Assembly (NCBI RefSeq): GCF_020685205.1
Contig: NZ_JAJERB010000006.1
Coordinates: 62,001-126,000, forward strand
DNA length: 64,000 nucleotides
Direction: 5' to 3'
DNA from: Hymenobacter translucens
Lineage (GTDB): Bacteria; Bacteroidota; Bacteroidia; Cytophagales; Hymenobacteraceae
Positions 1 to 11,900 of the stretch are shown here, one piece after another (the stretch's first letter is position 1; each line of letters opens with the position of its first letter). A program made the position numbers and the translations under genes. Below the pieces are notes generated by a model. That model was given only the letters and a program-made list of their open reading frames with translations, was not told the DNA's origin and did no database searches.

Positions 1-216
1 ACCCGTGGTGGGGTCCGGGAATACGTCGATGCCGGAAAGGGTTTCCACCCGCTTCACGGGGCCGTCGAGCACCACGGCGCCGGTGTTGGTTTTCGACTTA
101 ACCGAAACCCCGGCCGCATCGGACTTGGACTTGGTTTTTACTTTGGTCTGGGCCTGCACGGCGGTGGCGGAAAACAGCGTGGCAGCAGCGAAGGCAAGCA
201 GAGTGAGGCGTTTCAT
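1..216 (-). CDS. secreted protein, N-terminal part (cut by window edge)
   Basis: Reading leftward from an ATG at 214-216 gives an open frame to the window edge (72 codons). It begins with two basic residues, a hydrophobic stretch and a signal-peptidase-I-like site (AVQAQ), so the product is exported. The visible mature part is rich in Lys, Ser and Thr (TKVKTKSKSD) and then reads LDGPVKRVETLSGIDVFPDP. I do not recognise the family; the rest lies outside the window. Confidence 0.6.
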   Translation of the reverse strand, partial: MKRLTLLAFAAATLFSATAVQAQTKVKTKSKSDAAGVSVKSKTNTGAVVLDGPVKRVETLSGIDVFPDPTTG

Positions 217-334
217 GGCGAAGAAATGGCGTAGGGAATTGGACTTGTACGGCCCTTTACATAATCCGGGCCAAACTGAGCGGCAAGCCATCAGCTTTAA
301 GCGGCAAGCTTTTTCGTTCTACTTAATGTGGTCT

Positions 335-458
335 GTCATCCCGAAGCGGAGCAGAAGAACCTGATCAAGTCTGAACGAGTCGTTGTTACGCTAGTCGTTC
401 AAATGGTATGAGCTGCTTGACTACGTCGCTCTTCGGTTCGTAAAATCAGGATGATGAC
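335..458. repeat. decayed inverted-repeat element in the 217-514 gap
   Basis: The gap between the leftmost gene and the exporter gene holds no credible reading frame. Its left end reads GTCATCCCGA (335-344); near 446-458 the complementary sequence TCAGGATGATGAC occurs with a 3-nt insertion. Inside is a 7-bp hairpin, TGAACGA (372-378) with TCGTTCA (395-401). The GTCATCC...GAAGC start resembles the GTCAT-type repeats at 19711-19806. It looks like a degenerate copy of a REP/MITE-like sequence, but pairing is poor outside these blocks. Confidence 0.35.
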
Positions 459-514
459 TACAAAAACGATAGGCCAGGAAAGCTTGCCGCCTGGGACTTG
501 CAACCAGTAGCCCA

Positions 515-3500
515 CTACTTCCCGGTCAGCGTCTTCACGTTGTCGCCGGGGTTGCGGTCAATCAGCTGGGCAAACGGGTCGACGCCGGCTTTTTCGGGCT
601 TTTCAGCCACGGTGACGGCAATCCGGTTGAGGCCGGCGTGCAGGCGCTGCTTCCGGCGGTACAGGTACACGTCGCGCCACTGGCCTTTTTCCTTGCGCCG
701 GGCCAGCACGCCCACGTCCACCCAGTCGTTCATCTTCGCCTCGTTCTCGTTGCCCAGGCTGTCGGCGTAGAACTTCTTGGCGTTGATGGCCAGATTCACC
801 TGGTACTGCCCGTTCGGAAGCTTTTTATAGGAAGCCGAGTCGGTGCGGTTTTCATACAGCGTGATCTTCTCAAACATGTCGGTTACCAGGTACTGCAGGG
901 AGTCGGGGGCGGCGCCGCGCAGGTAGCGCACCAGCTCCAGGGAGTTGGTGTAGGGCGGCTGCTGAAACTTGTACTGCGCCAGAAACGCCTTGAGCGCGCT
1001 GTTTACCTTGTCTTCGCCCAGGTAGTCCTGCAGGGTGTACATCACCAGGGAACCTTTGTTGTAGTGGATGTACTGCTGGTTTTCGACCAGGGCCAGGGGT
1101 AGCTCCTTGCGCCGCTCGGTACCCCGCCCGGTCAGGTAGCGGTCCGTCTCGTACTTCAGGAACTTCTTCATCATCGCCTCGCCGTAGGTGCGCTTCATCA
1201 CCATCAGGGCCGAGTACTGCGACAGGGTTTCGATCAGCAGCGTGGAGCCCTGCACGTCGGCGCCTACCACTTGGTGGCCCCACCACTGGTGCGCTACCTC
1301 GTGCGCCGTCACGTAGTAGGGGTAGTCCACGCTTTCGGGGTCTGTGTCATCGACGTCGGCAATAAAGCCGATGGCCTCGGAGAAGGGAATCGTGTTCGGG
1401 AAGCTCTGGGCGAACGAGCGGTAGCCCGGAAACTCCAGGATGCGCACCTGCCGGTGCTGGTAGGGCCCAAAGGCGGCGCTGTAGTAGGTAAGGGCATCTT
1501 TCACGCCCCGCACCATCCGGTCGAGGTTGTACTCGTGGCCGGGCTGGTAGTAGATGGCAATGTCGACGTTCTGCCACTTGTCCTTGCGCACCGCGTAGCG
1601 CGCCGACTGATAGGAGAAGAAGTTGAGAATAGGGGCGTCCATCTTGTAGCTGAAGTAGCGCCGCCCGTTTTCTACCCATTCCCGCTGCAGATAGCCTGGC
1701 GACAGCGCAATCTGGTCGGGCTCGGTGCTGACCACCGCTTCGTAGCGCACCCAGTCGGCGTCGGTGCTCAGCGCGTTGTTACGGGCCGCGGCTGTGTCGC
1801 GGACGGAGGCCATGCGGGGCTGGGGCGGCAGGCCGTTTTTCTTGCGGGCGTCCTCGTCGCTCAGCTCGGAGTTCTTGCTGTAGCCGATGCTGGGCAGCAC
1901 GCTGCTGTTGGCAAACGTGCCGTTATACACCACATTGATGCGGCCGGTGCTGTTTTCAAACCCTTTTGCCACGTAGGCCAGGTTGAAGCGCAGCTGCACC
2001 GAGTCGCCGGGGGCCAGGGGCTTGGTCAGCCGCTGGATGTAGAAGCCGGCCAGGGAATCACGCAGTACAGTCTGAGCACCGGCCACGGAGAGCTCCCGGA
2101 TCCGGGCCTCAGCGGGCAGGTTGAGCTGCACGGAGTCGATGTGGCGGGCGGTTTTGTTGCGCAGCCAATAGGTACCCTTCACCTGGGCTTCCTGCCGGCT
2201 CGGAAACAGGTCTACGTTGACGGCGACGGCCACTATCCGGGGCTGGGGCCGGCTGCCGTAGCGCTTGTAGGCTTTCTCGTACTGCACCTGCTCCTTTTCC
2301 CGGGCCTTGCTGGTCTGGTAGCGGTTCAGGATGTTGGTGTTGTAGAAGATAAACCCGCCGGTGGCTACGAATAGCAGCAGGGCGGCTACCAGACTTAGCC
2401 GGGCCGGGCCGGTGAGGCGCCGGGCGGCCAGCCGCACGCGGGTGGGCCAGTGGGTTTCGGTGCCGCGCACCCAGAAGGCGTTGGCCACCACGGCAAAGGC
2501 TACGGCCAGGGCGCCCCAGTACAGCTTAAACCACAGGTACGGGACCACGAAGTGGCCGAAGCCGTTCATGGCGGAGTACTGCAGGCCCGGGTCGGAGCCG
2601 TAGCTGAACAGGTTGTGCTCCAGGCCCAACTGCCCGGCAAACAGGGTAAACACGTAGTAGAGCACCATCACGAAGTGGCCCAGGTACTTGTTGTTCACCA
2701 GCACCTGCACCAGCATAGCCAGCACGCACAGCAGCAGGTAGTCGATCAGCTTCAGGCCAAACAGCCACTTCAGGTACACGCCCAGCTCAAACTCAAAGTA
2801 GCCGTAGATGATCTGCGTAATCAGGCCCGCTACCAGCACAATCAGCAGCATCACCACCTGTACCAGCATCAGCGCGCCCAGCTTGGAGGTAAACGGTACC
2901 CAGTTCGGCAGGGGCAGCGCGTCGTAGATCTGGTTGATATGGCTGTCGCGCTCCCGCCACACCAGCTCCCCGGCGTAAAAGGTGATGACGGCCAGGATAA
3001 ACAGGGTAAACGAGCCCAGAAACAGGAAAACGACGTTGGGCGTCACCGGGAAGGTTGCCGTGCCGAACAGCTTGCCGATCTGGGTGGCCGAGCTAAGCAG
3101 GAACGCCAGGCCCGTGACGACAATGGCAATAAAGTAGACGCTCTTGATGATGCCCTTGAACTCCAGCATCACCAGGCGGCCAAACTGCCGCAGGTGCTGG
3201 CCTGACGAGAAATCCTGCCGCACCACGGGCAGTTCCAGGCTGGGCGCTACGGGCAGCACGCCGGGCTTTTCGGCTTCGCGCCGCACGCGGGGGCTGGCAT
3301 CGGCTATGGCAAAGCTGAACCGGAACCGGTAGTAGCAGAGCCCGAGCACCGCTCCGGCAATGCCGAGCCACAGCGCCCGGTTCATCAGCCAGTTGGCGTC
3401 GAGGGGCAGCAGACGGGTGTTTTTCTCGGCCGTGGTCCAGTACTTGGTGGTCAGGGAGCGGGAGGCGGCCCCCAGGGGGTCGAGCAGGTTGGCCAGGGTT

Positions 3501-4123
3501 TCGTTGTCGAGGTCCCGCAGCAGGTTGCGCGACACGATGTAGAGAATCAGGAAGAGGATGGTGCCCACGTAGGTCGCCAGCACGTTGCGGGTGAGCGTAG
3601 CCAGGGTAAAGAAAATGGCGCCGGTAAGCAGCAGGTTGGGTACCAGCACCGTAATGAACGGCTGCAGGTAGCCCATCAAACTGAACGGGCCCAGCTTATC
3701 AAGCTGGATGCCGGGCATCAGCGTACCTAGGAACAGCCCCAGCGGGATGCCCAGCAGCACGAAGGCTGTAGCCAGAATGGCGCCGGTGAAGCGTCCGCCC
3801 AGGTAGCCGGCCTTGCTGATGGGCGTGGTAAAGAACAGCGGGTGGATCCGGTAGTCAAAGTCGCGCAGCACCGCGTTGCCCATCATGGCCGTGGTGATGA
3901 GCACCCCGGCCAGAACACTGACGGGCATCATCAGCTGGGCAAGGGTAAAGGGCGAGTTGGCGTACACCTTGCTCGAGCCCAGCGCGGCCGATACGCCCTG
4001 GAAGGCCCCGCCGGTAAGCATCATGAACAGGATGCCCAGCCCGGCCAGCACACCCAGGTAGATATAGGTAGCGGGCTGCCGGAAGCGGTACCAGAGCTCA
4101 AAGCGTACTATTTCGAGGAACAT
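515..4123 (-). CDS. ABC-2 type permease fused to an M1-family aminopeptidase domain
   Basis: 1202 aa. Roughly residues 1-600 are a polytopic membrane domain with two ABC-2-permease-like halves; the start (FRQPATYIYLG) is typical of the family. Residues about 640-1202 resemble a zinc M1 aminopeptidase with HEVAH at 941-945. The downstream glutamate (in LLIETLSQ) lies 19 residues after the second His, one more than the usual 18. The ATPase gene follows the same strand 102 bp upstream (4226-5116), so the two form an exporter with a fused, probably extracytoplasmic, peptidase. This architecture recurs in Bacteroidota. Substrate and peptidase activity are unknown; the altered zinc-ligand spacing leaves catalysis open. 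Confidence 0.9.
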   Translation of the reverse strand: MFLEIVRFELWYRFRQPATYIYLGVLAGLGILFMMLTGGAFQGVSAALGSSKVYANSPFTLAQLMMPVSVLAGVLITTAMMGNAVLRDFDYRIHPLFFTTPISKAGYLGGRFTGAILATAFVLLGIPLGLFLGTLMPGIQLDKLGPFSLMGYLQPFITVLVPNLLLTGAIFFTLATLTRNVLATYVGTILFLILYIVSRNLLRDLDNETLANLLDPLGAASRSLTTKYWTTAEKNTRLLPLDANWLMNRALWLGIAGAVLGLCYYRFRFSFAIADASPRVRREAEKPGVLPVAPSLELPVVRQDFSSGQHLRQFGRLVMLEFKGIIKSVYFIAIVVTGLAFLLSSATQIGKLFGTATFPVTPNVVFLFLGSFTLFILAVITFYAGELVWRERDSHINQIYDALPLPNWVPFTSKLGALMLVQVVMLLIVLVAGLITQIIYGYFEFELGVYLKWLFGLKLIDYLLLCVLAMLVQVLVNNKYLGHFVMVLYYVFTLFAGQLGLEHNLFSYGSDPGLQYSAMNGFGHFVVPYLWFKLYWGALAVAFAVVANAFWVRGTETHWPTRVRLAARRLTGPARLSLVAALLLFVATGGFIFYNTNILNRYQTSKAREKEQVQYEKAYKRYGSRPQPRIVAVAVNVDLFPSRQEAQVKGTYWLRNKTARHIDSVQLNLPAEARIRELSVAGAQTVLRDSLAGFYIQRLTKPLAPGDSVQLRFNLAYVAKGFENSTGRINVVYNGTFANSSVLPSIGYSKNSELSDEDARKKNGLPPQPRMASVRDTAAARNNALSTDADWVRYEAVVSTEPDQIALSPGYLQREWVENGRRYFSYKMDAPILNFFSYQSARYAVRKDKWQNVDIAIYYQPGHEYNLDRMVRGVKDALTYYSAAFGPYQHRQVRILEFPGYRSFAQSFPNTIPFSEAIGFIADVDDTDPESVDYPYYVTAHEVAHQWWGHQVVGADVQGSTLLIETLSQYSALMVMKRTYGEAMMKKFLKYETDRYLTGRGTERRKELPLALVENQQYIHYNKGSLVMYTLQDYLGEDKVNSALKAFLAQYKFQQPPYTNSLELVRYLRGAAPDSLQYLVTDMFEKITLYENRTDSASYKKLPNGQYQVNLAINAKKFYADSLGNENEAKMNDWVDVGVLARRKEKGQWRDVYLYRRKQRLHAGLNRIAVTVAEKPEKAGVDPFAQLIDRNPGDNVKTLTGK

Positions 4124-4148
4124 AGAAGGATGGATAAGCGGGGAGAGT

Positions 4149-4222
4149 TTAGTTGTTAGTTATCAGTTGCCCGTTGTCAGGTCGTTCGAGAGGCTGACAA
4201 CGGACAACTAGCAACGGACAGC
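4149..4222. repeat. inverted repeat built from 7-nt units (GTTGTCA type)
   Basis: Left arm 4149-4180, loop 4181-4193, right arm 4194-4222. The loop-proximal 15 nt of the arms (GTTGCCCGTTGTCAG against GTTGTCCGTTGTCAG) differ at one position. Each arm is a run of degenerate heptamers such as GTTGTTA and GTTGTCA. It fills the gap between the ATPase and permease genes of the exporter operon. Five more elements of the same design occur in this window. Confidence 0.75.
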
Positions 4223-4225
4223 TTT

Positions 4226-5116
4226 TTAAGCGACGACCTGCGCCCGGGTGGCCTCGGCAATGCGGGCGAAGTACACGTCCTCCAGGTTGGGTTCCACCGG
4301 CTCAAAGTCTACCCCGGGGCGCCCGTCGCTGACCACATGCACGATGGTGCGGCCCGCGAACAGACGCGACGAAATCACCTCCATTTCCTGCTGCAGGCGG
4401 GGCAGCTGGTCTTTGTCCACGGCCCGGCGCCACACCTTGCCGCGCAGCTGCTCCATCACCACCAGCGGGTCGCCGGTCAGCAGCACCTGGCCTTTGTTGA
4501 TGATGGCCATGTTGCGGCACAAGTCACTCACGTCGCCTACGATGTGGGTGCTCAGAATCACGATGATTTCCTCCCCGATTTCGCTGAGCAGGTTGTGAAA
4601 CCGGTTCCGCTCGGCCGGGTCGAGGCCGGCGGTGGGCTCATCCACGATGATGATGCGCGGGTTGCCGAGCAGCGCCTGGGCAATGCCGAAGCGCTGCTTC
4701 ATGCCGCCCGAGTAGCCGCCGAGGCTCTTCTTGCGCACGTCGTAGAGGTTGGTTTTCTGCAGCAGGGCCGTCACGCTCTCCTTGCGCTCCTTGGCGTTGG
4801 AAATGCCTTTGAGCACGGCGAAGTGGTCGAGCAGGTCTTCGGCCGAGACCTTGGGATACACGCCAAACTCCTGGGGCAGGTAGCCCAGTACCCGGCGCAT
4901 GTCGTCTTTCTGGGTCAGCACGTCCAGGCCGCCCAGGCGGATGCTGCCGCTGTCGGCTTCCTGCAGGGTGGCAATAGTGCGCATCAAACTGCTTTTGCCC
5001 GCGCCGTTGGGGCCGAGCAAGCCAAACATGCCCGTCGGGATGGTCAACGAGACGTCGCGCAGGGCCTGCACGCCGTTGGCGTAGGTTTTGGAAAGGTGTT
5101 CGATGACGAGTTCCAT
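4226..5116 (-). CDS. ABC transporter ATP-binding protein
   Basis: 296 aa cytoplasmic ATPase. Walker A is GPNGAGKSS (about 35-43), the signature is YSGGMKQR (about 139-146), Walker B with the catalytic Glu is IIIVDEPTAGLD (about 160-171), and the switch His is in STHIVGD. The residues after about 215 form the usual C-terminal extension of ABC-2/drug-export-type ATPases. It lies first in a two-gene operon with the permease/peptidase fusion and should energise it. The start ATG at 5114-5116 gives MELVIEHLSKTYANG, the normal beginning of the domain. Confidence 0.93.
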   Translation of the reverse strand: MELVIEHLSKTYANGVQALRDVSLTIPTGMFGLLGPNGAGKSSLMRTIATLQEADSGSIRLGGLDVLTQKDDMRRVLGYLPQEFGVYPKVSAEDLLDHFAVLKGISNAKERKESVTALLQKTNLYDVRKKSLGGYSGGMKQRFGIAQALLGNPRIIIVDEPTAGLDPAERNRFHNLLSEIGEEIIVILSTHIVGDVSDLCRNMAIINKGQVLLTGDPLVVMEQLRGKVWRRAVDKDQLPRLQQEMEVISSRLFAGRTIVHVVSDGRPGVDFEPVEPNLEDVYFARIAEATRAQVVA

Positions 5117-5331
5117 ACGGGCTGAAAAGGGTTGGGAGAAAGGCGGATAAGGGTGGGCTACAATTCGGCGGAAAGATAGGGAATACGCTATAGTGGTTGC
5201 GCATCCCCGGAAAAAGAAAAGGCCCGCCGGAAGCCGGGTTTCGGGGCATGAATCGGCGGACTGCCACTTTCATTACAGTCTGCCCGGGTGGGGCAGGGTG
5301 TTTTTCAGAATTACCCAACTTCGTTTCTTCC

Positions 5332-5339
5332 TACCTTCG
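5332..5339 (+). promoter_or_regulatory. predicted -7 box for aspS (TACCTTCG)
   Basis: TACCTTCG fits the Bacteroidota -7 consensus TAnnTTTG at seven of eight positions and lies 36 nt before the aspS start codon. No clear -33 TTTG is visible at the usual distance. Confidence 0.45.
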
Positions 5340-5375
5340 CCGCGGCTATTGCCCGAACTCCATTACCCCATTACC

Positions 5376-7139
<1,764 letters not shown>

Positions 7140-7142
7140 TGC

Positions 7143-7616
7143 ATGCAAAAGCAGCCTACTGACTCAGCTGAAGCCGGGCTCTATAAATACTCAGTAGAGT
7201 ATTCGAAAAGCTCAATTTTTGCTGATGTAGTCTTTGCAGCTCTCTTTCTGCTAGGCGGTATCGGAATGATAATCTGGTCGCCAAAGTCGTGGCCTGCTAT
7301 GCTGTTTCTGCTGTTGCTCGGTGGCTATATGCTGAGGCAAGCCATAAAACGTTTCAGCAGCCGAGGTCCCAAGCTGAAAATCGGCCAGCTGGGCATCTGG
7401 ACGGTAGAAACCGGGCATCTGCGCTGGTCGAAGGTAAAGCTTATGCTGATGCATGTAACCTTTGATCAAAGCGTTACTACCTACCTGGTCATTCGGAAGC
7501 GCAAGCAGCAAAGCCAAGTGCTCGTTAAATTTGCTGTAGACGATCTGGATGTGGATCCACGATCCCTGACAGTGTATCTGGAAGAGTTCGGACCAAAACT
7601 AGAAAGCGGCGCCTGA
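7143..7616 (+). CDS. small membrane protein of unknown function
   Basis: 157 aa. Two adjacent hydrophobic segments (about residues 26-46 and 48-66) are followed by a basic stretch (IKRFSSRGPKLK) and a soluble C-terminal domain of mixed beta character. The architecture resembles PH-like membrane-anchored proteins, but I cannot assign a family. It starts 3 bp after aspS and its stop codon lies inside the stem of the terminator at 7603-7634. Base composition is visibly less GC-rich than in its neighbours. Confidence 0.75.
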   Translation: MQKQPTDSAEAGLYKYSVEYSKSSIFADVVFAALFLLGGIGMIIWSPKSWPAMLFLLLLGGYMLRQAIKRFSSRGPKLKIGQLGIWTVETGHLRWSKVKLMLMHVTFDQSVTTYLVIRKRKQQSQVLVKFAVDDLDVDPRSLTVYLEEFGPKLESGA

Positions 7617-7634
7617 TGCTTCAGGCGCCGCTTT
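7603..7634. terminator. bidirectional intrinsic terminator
   Basis: A perfect 14-bp stem, AAAGCGGCGCCTGA (7603-7616) with its complement at 7621-7634, and loop TGCT. A-tract and T-tract flank the two sides, so it can serve both converging genes. It includes the stop codon of the plus-strand gene. The hairpin at 24028-24059 differs at only one position. Confidence 0.85.
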
Positions 7635-7644
7635 TTGCTTGGGG

Positions 7645-8679
7645 CTACCGCCACTCTATCGTCTCTTTGAACTCCACCGGGTACATATTCAGGTACTGCC
7701 CGATGCGGGGGTAGCTTCCACGGTTGGGGCTGCTGCCGTGGGGCAGGAACTGGTGCCAGATCACGAAGTCCCCGGCCCGGGCGGCAATGGGAACGGCCTG
7801 GCCGCTCAGGTCTACCTCGCGCGGGTTGGTGCCGGCGGGCAGGCTCTCCAGCCAGGTTGCGAGCCGGCGGTGAAAGCCGGGTACGCAGCAGAACGCGCCC
7901 TGCTCGGCGGTCGTGTCGCACAGGTAGAGCAGACCCTGGGTGCCGAAGTGAAACGGGGGCTGCAGGCTCATATCCCAGTGCAGGTGGGGGCCCTGAAAGC
8001 AGTAGCCAGCCGTTTCGGGCGGGTTGAAGCTGGTGCGGTCAGTGGTGGCCCACAGGTCGGCCGTGCGCCAGAGCTGGGCAAAGGCTTTCTGAATGCGGGG
8101 CGAGCGGCGGTTTGCCAGTAAAGTAGGATGATGGTAAAAGTCCATCATAATGCCCTGGCCGATGGGCTTCTCGTACCACGAAGCCGGATTGTCGGGGCTC
8201 ATCCCCAGAGCTTCCCAGACGGCCGTTTCCGTGGCCTGGGCCTGCTGCCGCGAAACGGCCTCCCGCACGATGACGTAACCGTTTTCGTCCCAGCAGCGCA
8301 GGTCCTCGGGGCCAAGGACGTCTTCGGCCGCCTCCAGGTCACGCAGATATGCAAGAGTCGCTTCCGGATAAGGCTGCCCGGCCAGCAGGCTGTTCAGCCG
8401 CTCGATCTGGTGCGGGGCAATACGCCCATTGTTCTTGCTTAGTACCCAGCTTTCGAATGCGTCGAAATCCGGAGCGACCATCATCAGGTGGCGCAGCGTT
8501 TCCTGCAGCGGCAAACCCAGACCGTTCAGCACCAGCTTATCAAAGCGCCAGTCCCGCTCGTGGGATTCGACGGGCCGGCCGGCGCGCCGGGCCAGGGACT
8601 GCGCCCAGAAGCGCTTCAGGTGGCGGATGCCCAGGCGGCCGGTTTCCGCGGAGCTGACGTCGGTAGGAAGGAATGGCAT
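7645..8679 (-). CDS. phytanoyl-CoA dioxygenase (PhyH) family protein
   Basis: 344 aa, cytoplasmic. The C-terminal half has the non-haem Fe(II)/2-oxoglutarate features: an H-x-D pair in HLHWD (about residues 231-235), a distal His in LPHGSS (about 316) and an Arg soon after (SYPRIGQYLN). These enzymes hydroxylate diverse substrates; nothing here points to the substrate. The open frame extends another 84 codons upstream, but MPFLPTDVSS at 8679 is the more natural start. The gene is monocistronic, converging on the terminator at 7603-7634. Confidence 0.8.
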   Translation of the reverse strand: MPFLPTDVSSAETGRLGIRHLKRFWAQSLARRAGRPVESHERDWRFDKLVLNGLGLPLQETLRHLMMVAPDFDAFESWVLSKNNGRIAPHQIERLNSLLAGQPYPEATLAYLRDLEAAEDVLGPEDLRCWDENGYVIVREAVSRQQAQATETAVWEALGMSPDNPASWYEKPIGQGIMMDFYHHPTLLANRRSPRIQKAFAQLWRTADLWATTDRTSFNPPETAGYCFQGPHLHWDMSLQPPFHFGTQGLLYLCDTTAEQGAFCCVPGFHRRLATWLESLPAGTNPREVDLSGQAVPIAARAGDFVIWHQFLPHGSSPNRGSYPRIGQYLNMYPVEFKETIEWR

Positions 8680-8993
8680 CGGAGGCAGGCGTTTGAGAGA
8701 AAAGCAAGGTACCGAATTCCAGCACTGAAAAAAGCGGGGCTGAAGCCAGTTTGCCCGGGGGCAGGTAGTCACGTGTTCCCGAAGGCGAATGTTGCAGGGT
8801 ATGGTCGGAAAAAGAGCCTGGCTCAGAACGTCGGGCACGGAGCAGTAGCCGCCCGGCGGCTTGGTGCTCAGCGGGAAAATTGATAGGTTGCGCCAAACTT
8901 TGAAAGTCGGGCCGCAGGCGCTGGGGTGCATTTACTCAGCTCTTTCGACGTTCCATCTTCTGGCTGCATACGGGCTGCGAAGCCCACCTGCTC
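8680..8993. other. divergent intergenic region, no gene seen
   Basis: 314 bp between the divergently transcribed PhyH and histidine-kinase genes. Frames that cross it are extensions or shadows of the neighbouring genes. A TACCTTG sequence (complement of 8705-8711) could be the -7 box for the PhyH gene. I found no convincing promoter for the kinase and no CACAT-N4-ATGTG site of the kind found by the regulator gene. Confidence 0.5.
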
Positions 8994-11900
8994 ATGCGTT
9001 ACCGTGCCGTTCTGCTGCTCCGCCTCGGGCTCCTGCTGGCCCTGGCCCTGGTTGGGGCGAGGGGCCTGGCGCAACGCCCACCCGCCCCGGCACCCCTGAC
9101 ATTCCGGACGTTGACGGCCAACGAGGGCTTGTCGGAAAACAGCGTGTACAGCATCGTGCAGGACCGTCGGGGCTTTCTGTGGCTGGGCACCCAGGACGGC
9201 CTTAGCCGCTACGATGGTGCCGGCTTCAAAGTGTACCGCAACGACCCGCAGCGTCCCCGTAGCCTGAGCAGTAACTTTATTCTGTCGCAGGCGCTCGACG
9301 GGCAGGGTACGCTCTGGGTGGCCACCGGGGGCGGGGGCCTCTGCCGCTACAACGCCCTCACCGACGACTTCCAGGTGTTTGAGCACGACCCCGCCCAGCC
9401 CACCTCCTTGGCCGACAACTTCGTGCGCGTCGTGTTTTCGGACCGGCAAGGCCGGCTGTGGGTGGGAACCGACATGGGCGTGCAGCGGATGGATGCCAGG
9501 AGCCCCCGGAACGGGCGGTTCACGCTGTTTCGCCACCGCCCCGAACCGGGCGCTTCCACCCGCTTCAACTCGATCCGGGCCATTGCCCAGGACCAAGCCG
9601 GACGCCTGTGGGTGGGCACGGGGCAAGGAAACCTGAGTTACCTCGACACGGGCAAAGGCGAGCTGGTGGCGCAGCCCGGCTGGAAGCCCCGCGGGCCCAT
9701 TACTACCCTCTGCGCCGATAAAGCCGGGCTGCTGTGGGTTGGTACCGAAGCCGAGGGCCTTTTTTCCCTGGACCAGCAGGGGCAAATTTCCCGCTACCAG
9801 CCTGAGCGGGGCAGGGCCGGCAGCCTGAGCAGCAACGTCATTTTGTCAATTACCGAGGATGCCCAACGCCGGCTCTGGGTGGGAACAAATGCCGGGCTCA
9901 ACCAGCTGGACCGCGCTTCCGGCAGCTTTCTGGTGCAGCAGCCCCAGCCCCTGAATCCGCTGAGCTTGCCTGATAAACAGGTGCATAGCCTGTATCAGGA
10001 CCGCGACGGAATGCTTTGGGCCGGCACCGAGGCCGGCGTCAGCTGCTTCGAGGCGCAGCCGTCCGCTTTTCGGACTCTGCCGGTAGCTTCCCGCCCGGGG
10101 CCGGTGTGGGCCGTGTGCGAAGACAGCACCGGCCGGGTGTGGGTGGGCACCGAAACGGAAGGTGTGGTGGGCATTTCGCCCCGTACCGGGCAGCGCACCG
10201 TGTACCGGCACGACCCCAACGACCCCGGCAGCCTGCCTCAGAACTTTATCCGCGGCCTGTGCGTGGACCGTCGGGGCCGGCTCTGGGTCGGCACCCAGAA
10301 CAGCGGAGTGCACTGCCTTAACCCCGCCACCGGCTCGTTCACGCACTACCGCCACCAGGCTGCCGACCCGGCCTCCCTCAGCGACGACATGATTCTGTTC
10401 GTATCGGAAGACCGGAGCGGGCAGATCTGGGTGGGCACCGGCGGCGGCGGCCTCAACCTGCTCGACCCCACGACCGGGCGCTGCCAGGTATTCCGCAACG
10501 ACCCGGGCAATCCGCGCAGTCTCAACAACAACTTCGTGCGGGTAGTCCACCGCGACCGGAAGGGCAGCTTGTGGGTGGGCACCGGCGGCGGCGGGCTTTC
10601 CCGGTTTGATGCCCGCACGGGCCGCTCTAAGGCTTTCCGGGCCAACCCCGACCGGGCCCGCAGCCTGAGCAGCAACTTTGTGCGCTGCATCCTGGAAGAC
10701 CGGACCGGCACACTCTGGGTGGGCACCGAGGGCGGGGGCTTCAACCGGCTCGACGACGCGGACAACGGCCTGTTCACCACGTTCCGGGAACCCCAGGGCT
10801 TGCCCAACGACGTGGTGTACGGCATGGTGGAAGACCGTTGGGGCAGTTTGTGGCTGTCGACCAACCGCGGTATTGCCCGGTTTTCGCCCAAAACAGGCAC
10901 CTTTCGCACGTACGACATGCGCGACGGGCTGCCCCAGGATGAGTTCAACGCCGGGGCGTACCACCAGGGCCAAAGCGGGCAGCTGTACTTCGGGGGCGTA
11001 AGCGGAGTGGTGGCCTTCCGGCCGGAAGCCGTGCGGTCCAACACCAAGGCTCCGCCCGTGGTGCTGACCAGCTTTCGTAAGTTCAACCAGCCCGTGCGGC
11101 TCGATACCAGCATCACCGAGCGGCGCGTGATTAAGCTCGGGCCCCAGGACAACTTCTTCTCTATCGACTTTGCGGCGCTGAACTTCCGCCTGCCCGACAA
11201 AAACCGCTACGCCTACAAGCTGGAGGGATTCGACAAGAACTGGATTGACGGGGGCGCAAGGCGGGAGGCGGCCTACACCAACCTCGACCCCGGGACCTAC
11301 ACTTTCCGGGTGCGGGCGGCCAACAACGATGGGGTCTGGAACCAGCTCGGCACGACGCTGCGGGTGATTGTGGAGCCGCCCTGGTGGCAGACGTGGTGGT
11401 TTCGGCTGCTGGCCAGCTGGGTGGTGTTTGCCATGCTCTTTATGGCCTACCAGATGCGGGTGCGCCAGCTGCTGGCCCTGGAGCGGGTCCGCCACGGTAT
11501 TGCCCGCGACCTGCACGACGATATGGGCTCCACGCTCAGCAGCATTTCCATTTTGAGTCAGCTGGCGCAGAACCACCAGCACCAGAACCGGCCCGAGCAG
11601 GCCGCCGCCCTGCTTCACCAGATCGGGGAAAGCTCCCGACGGATGCTCGACTCCATGGACGACATCGTGTGGACCATCAACCCCGCCCACGACTCCCTGG
11701 ATGCCGTCACGGCCCGCATGCGCAGCTTTGCCTCCGACATTCTGGAAGCCCGGGGCATCGACTTCACCTTCCGGGTGGCCCCCGAGGTGCAGGGCCTCCG
11801 CCTCGACATGCGGGCCCGGCGCGAGTTTTTCCTTTTGTTCAAGGAAGCCGTGAACAACCTGGCCAAGTACGCCCGGTGCGAGCGGGCCAGCATCTCCCTG

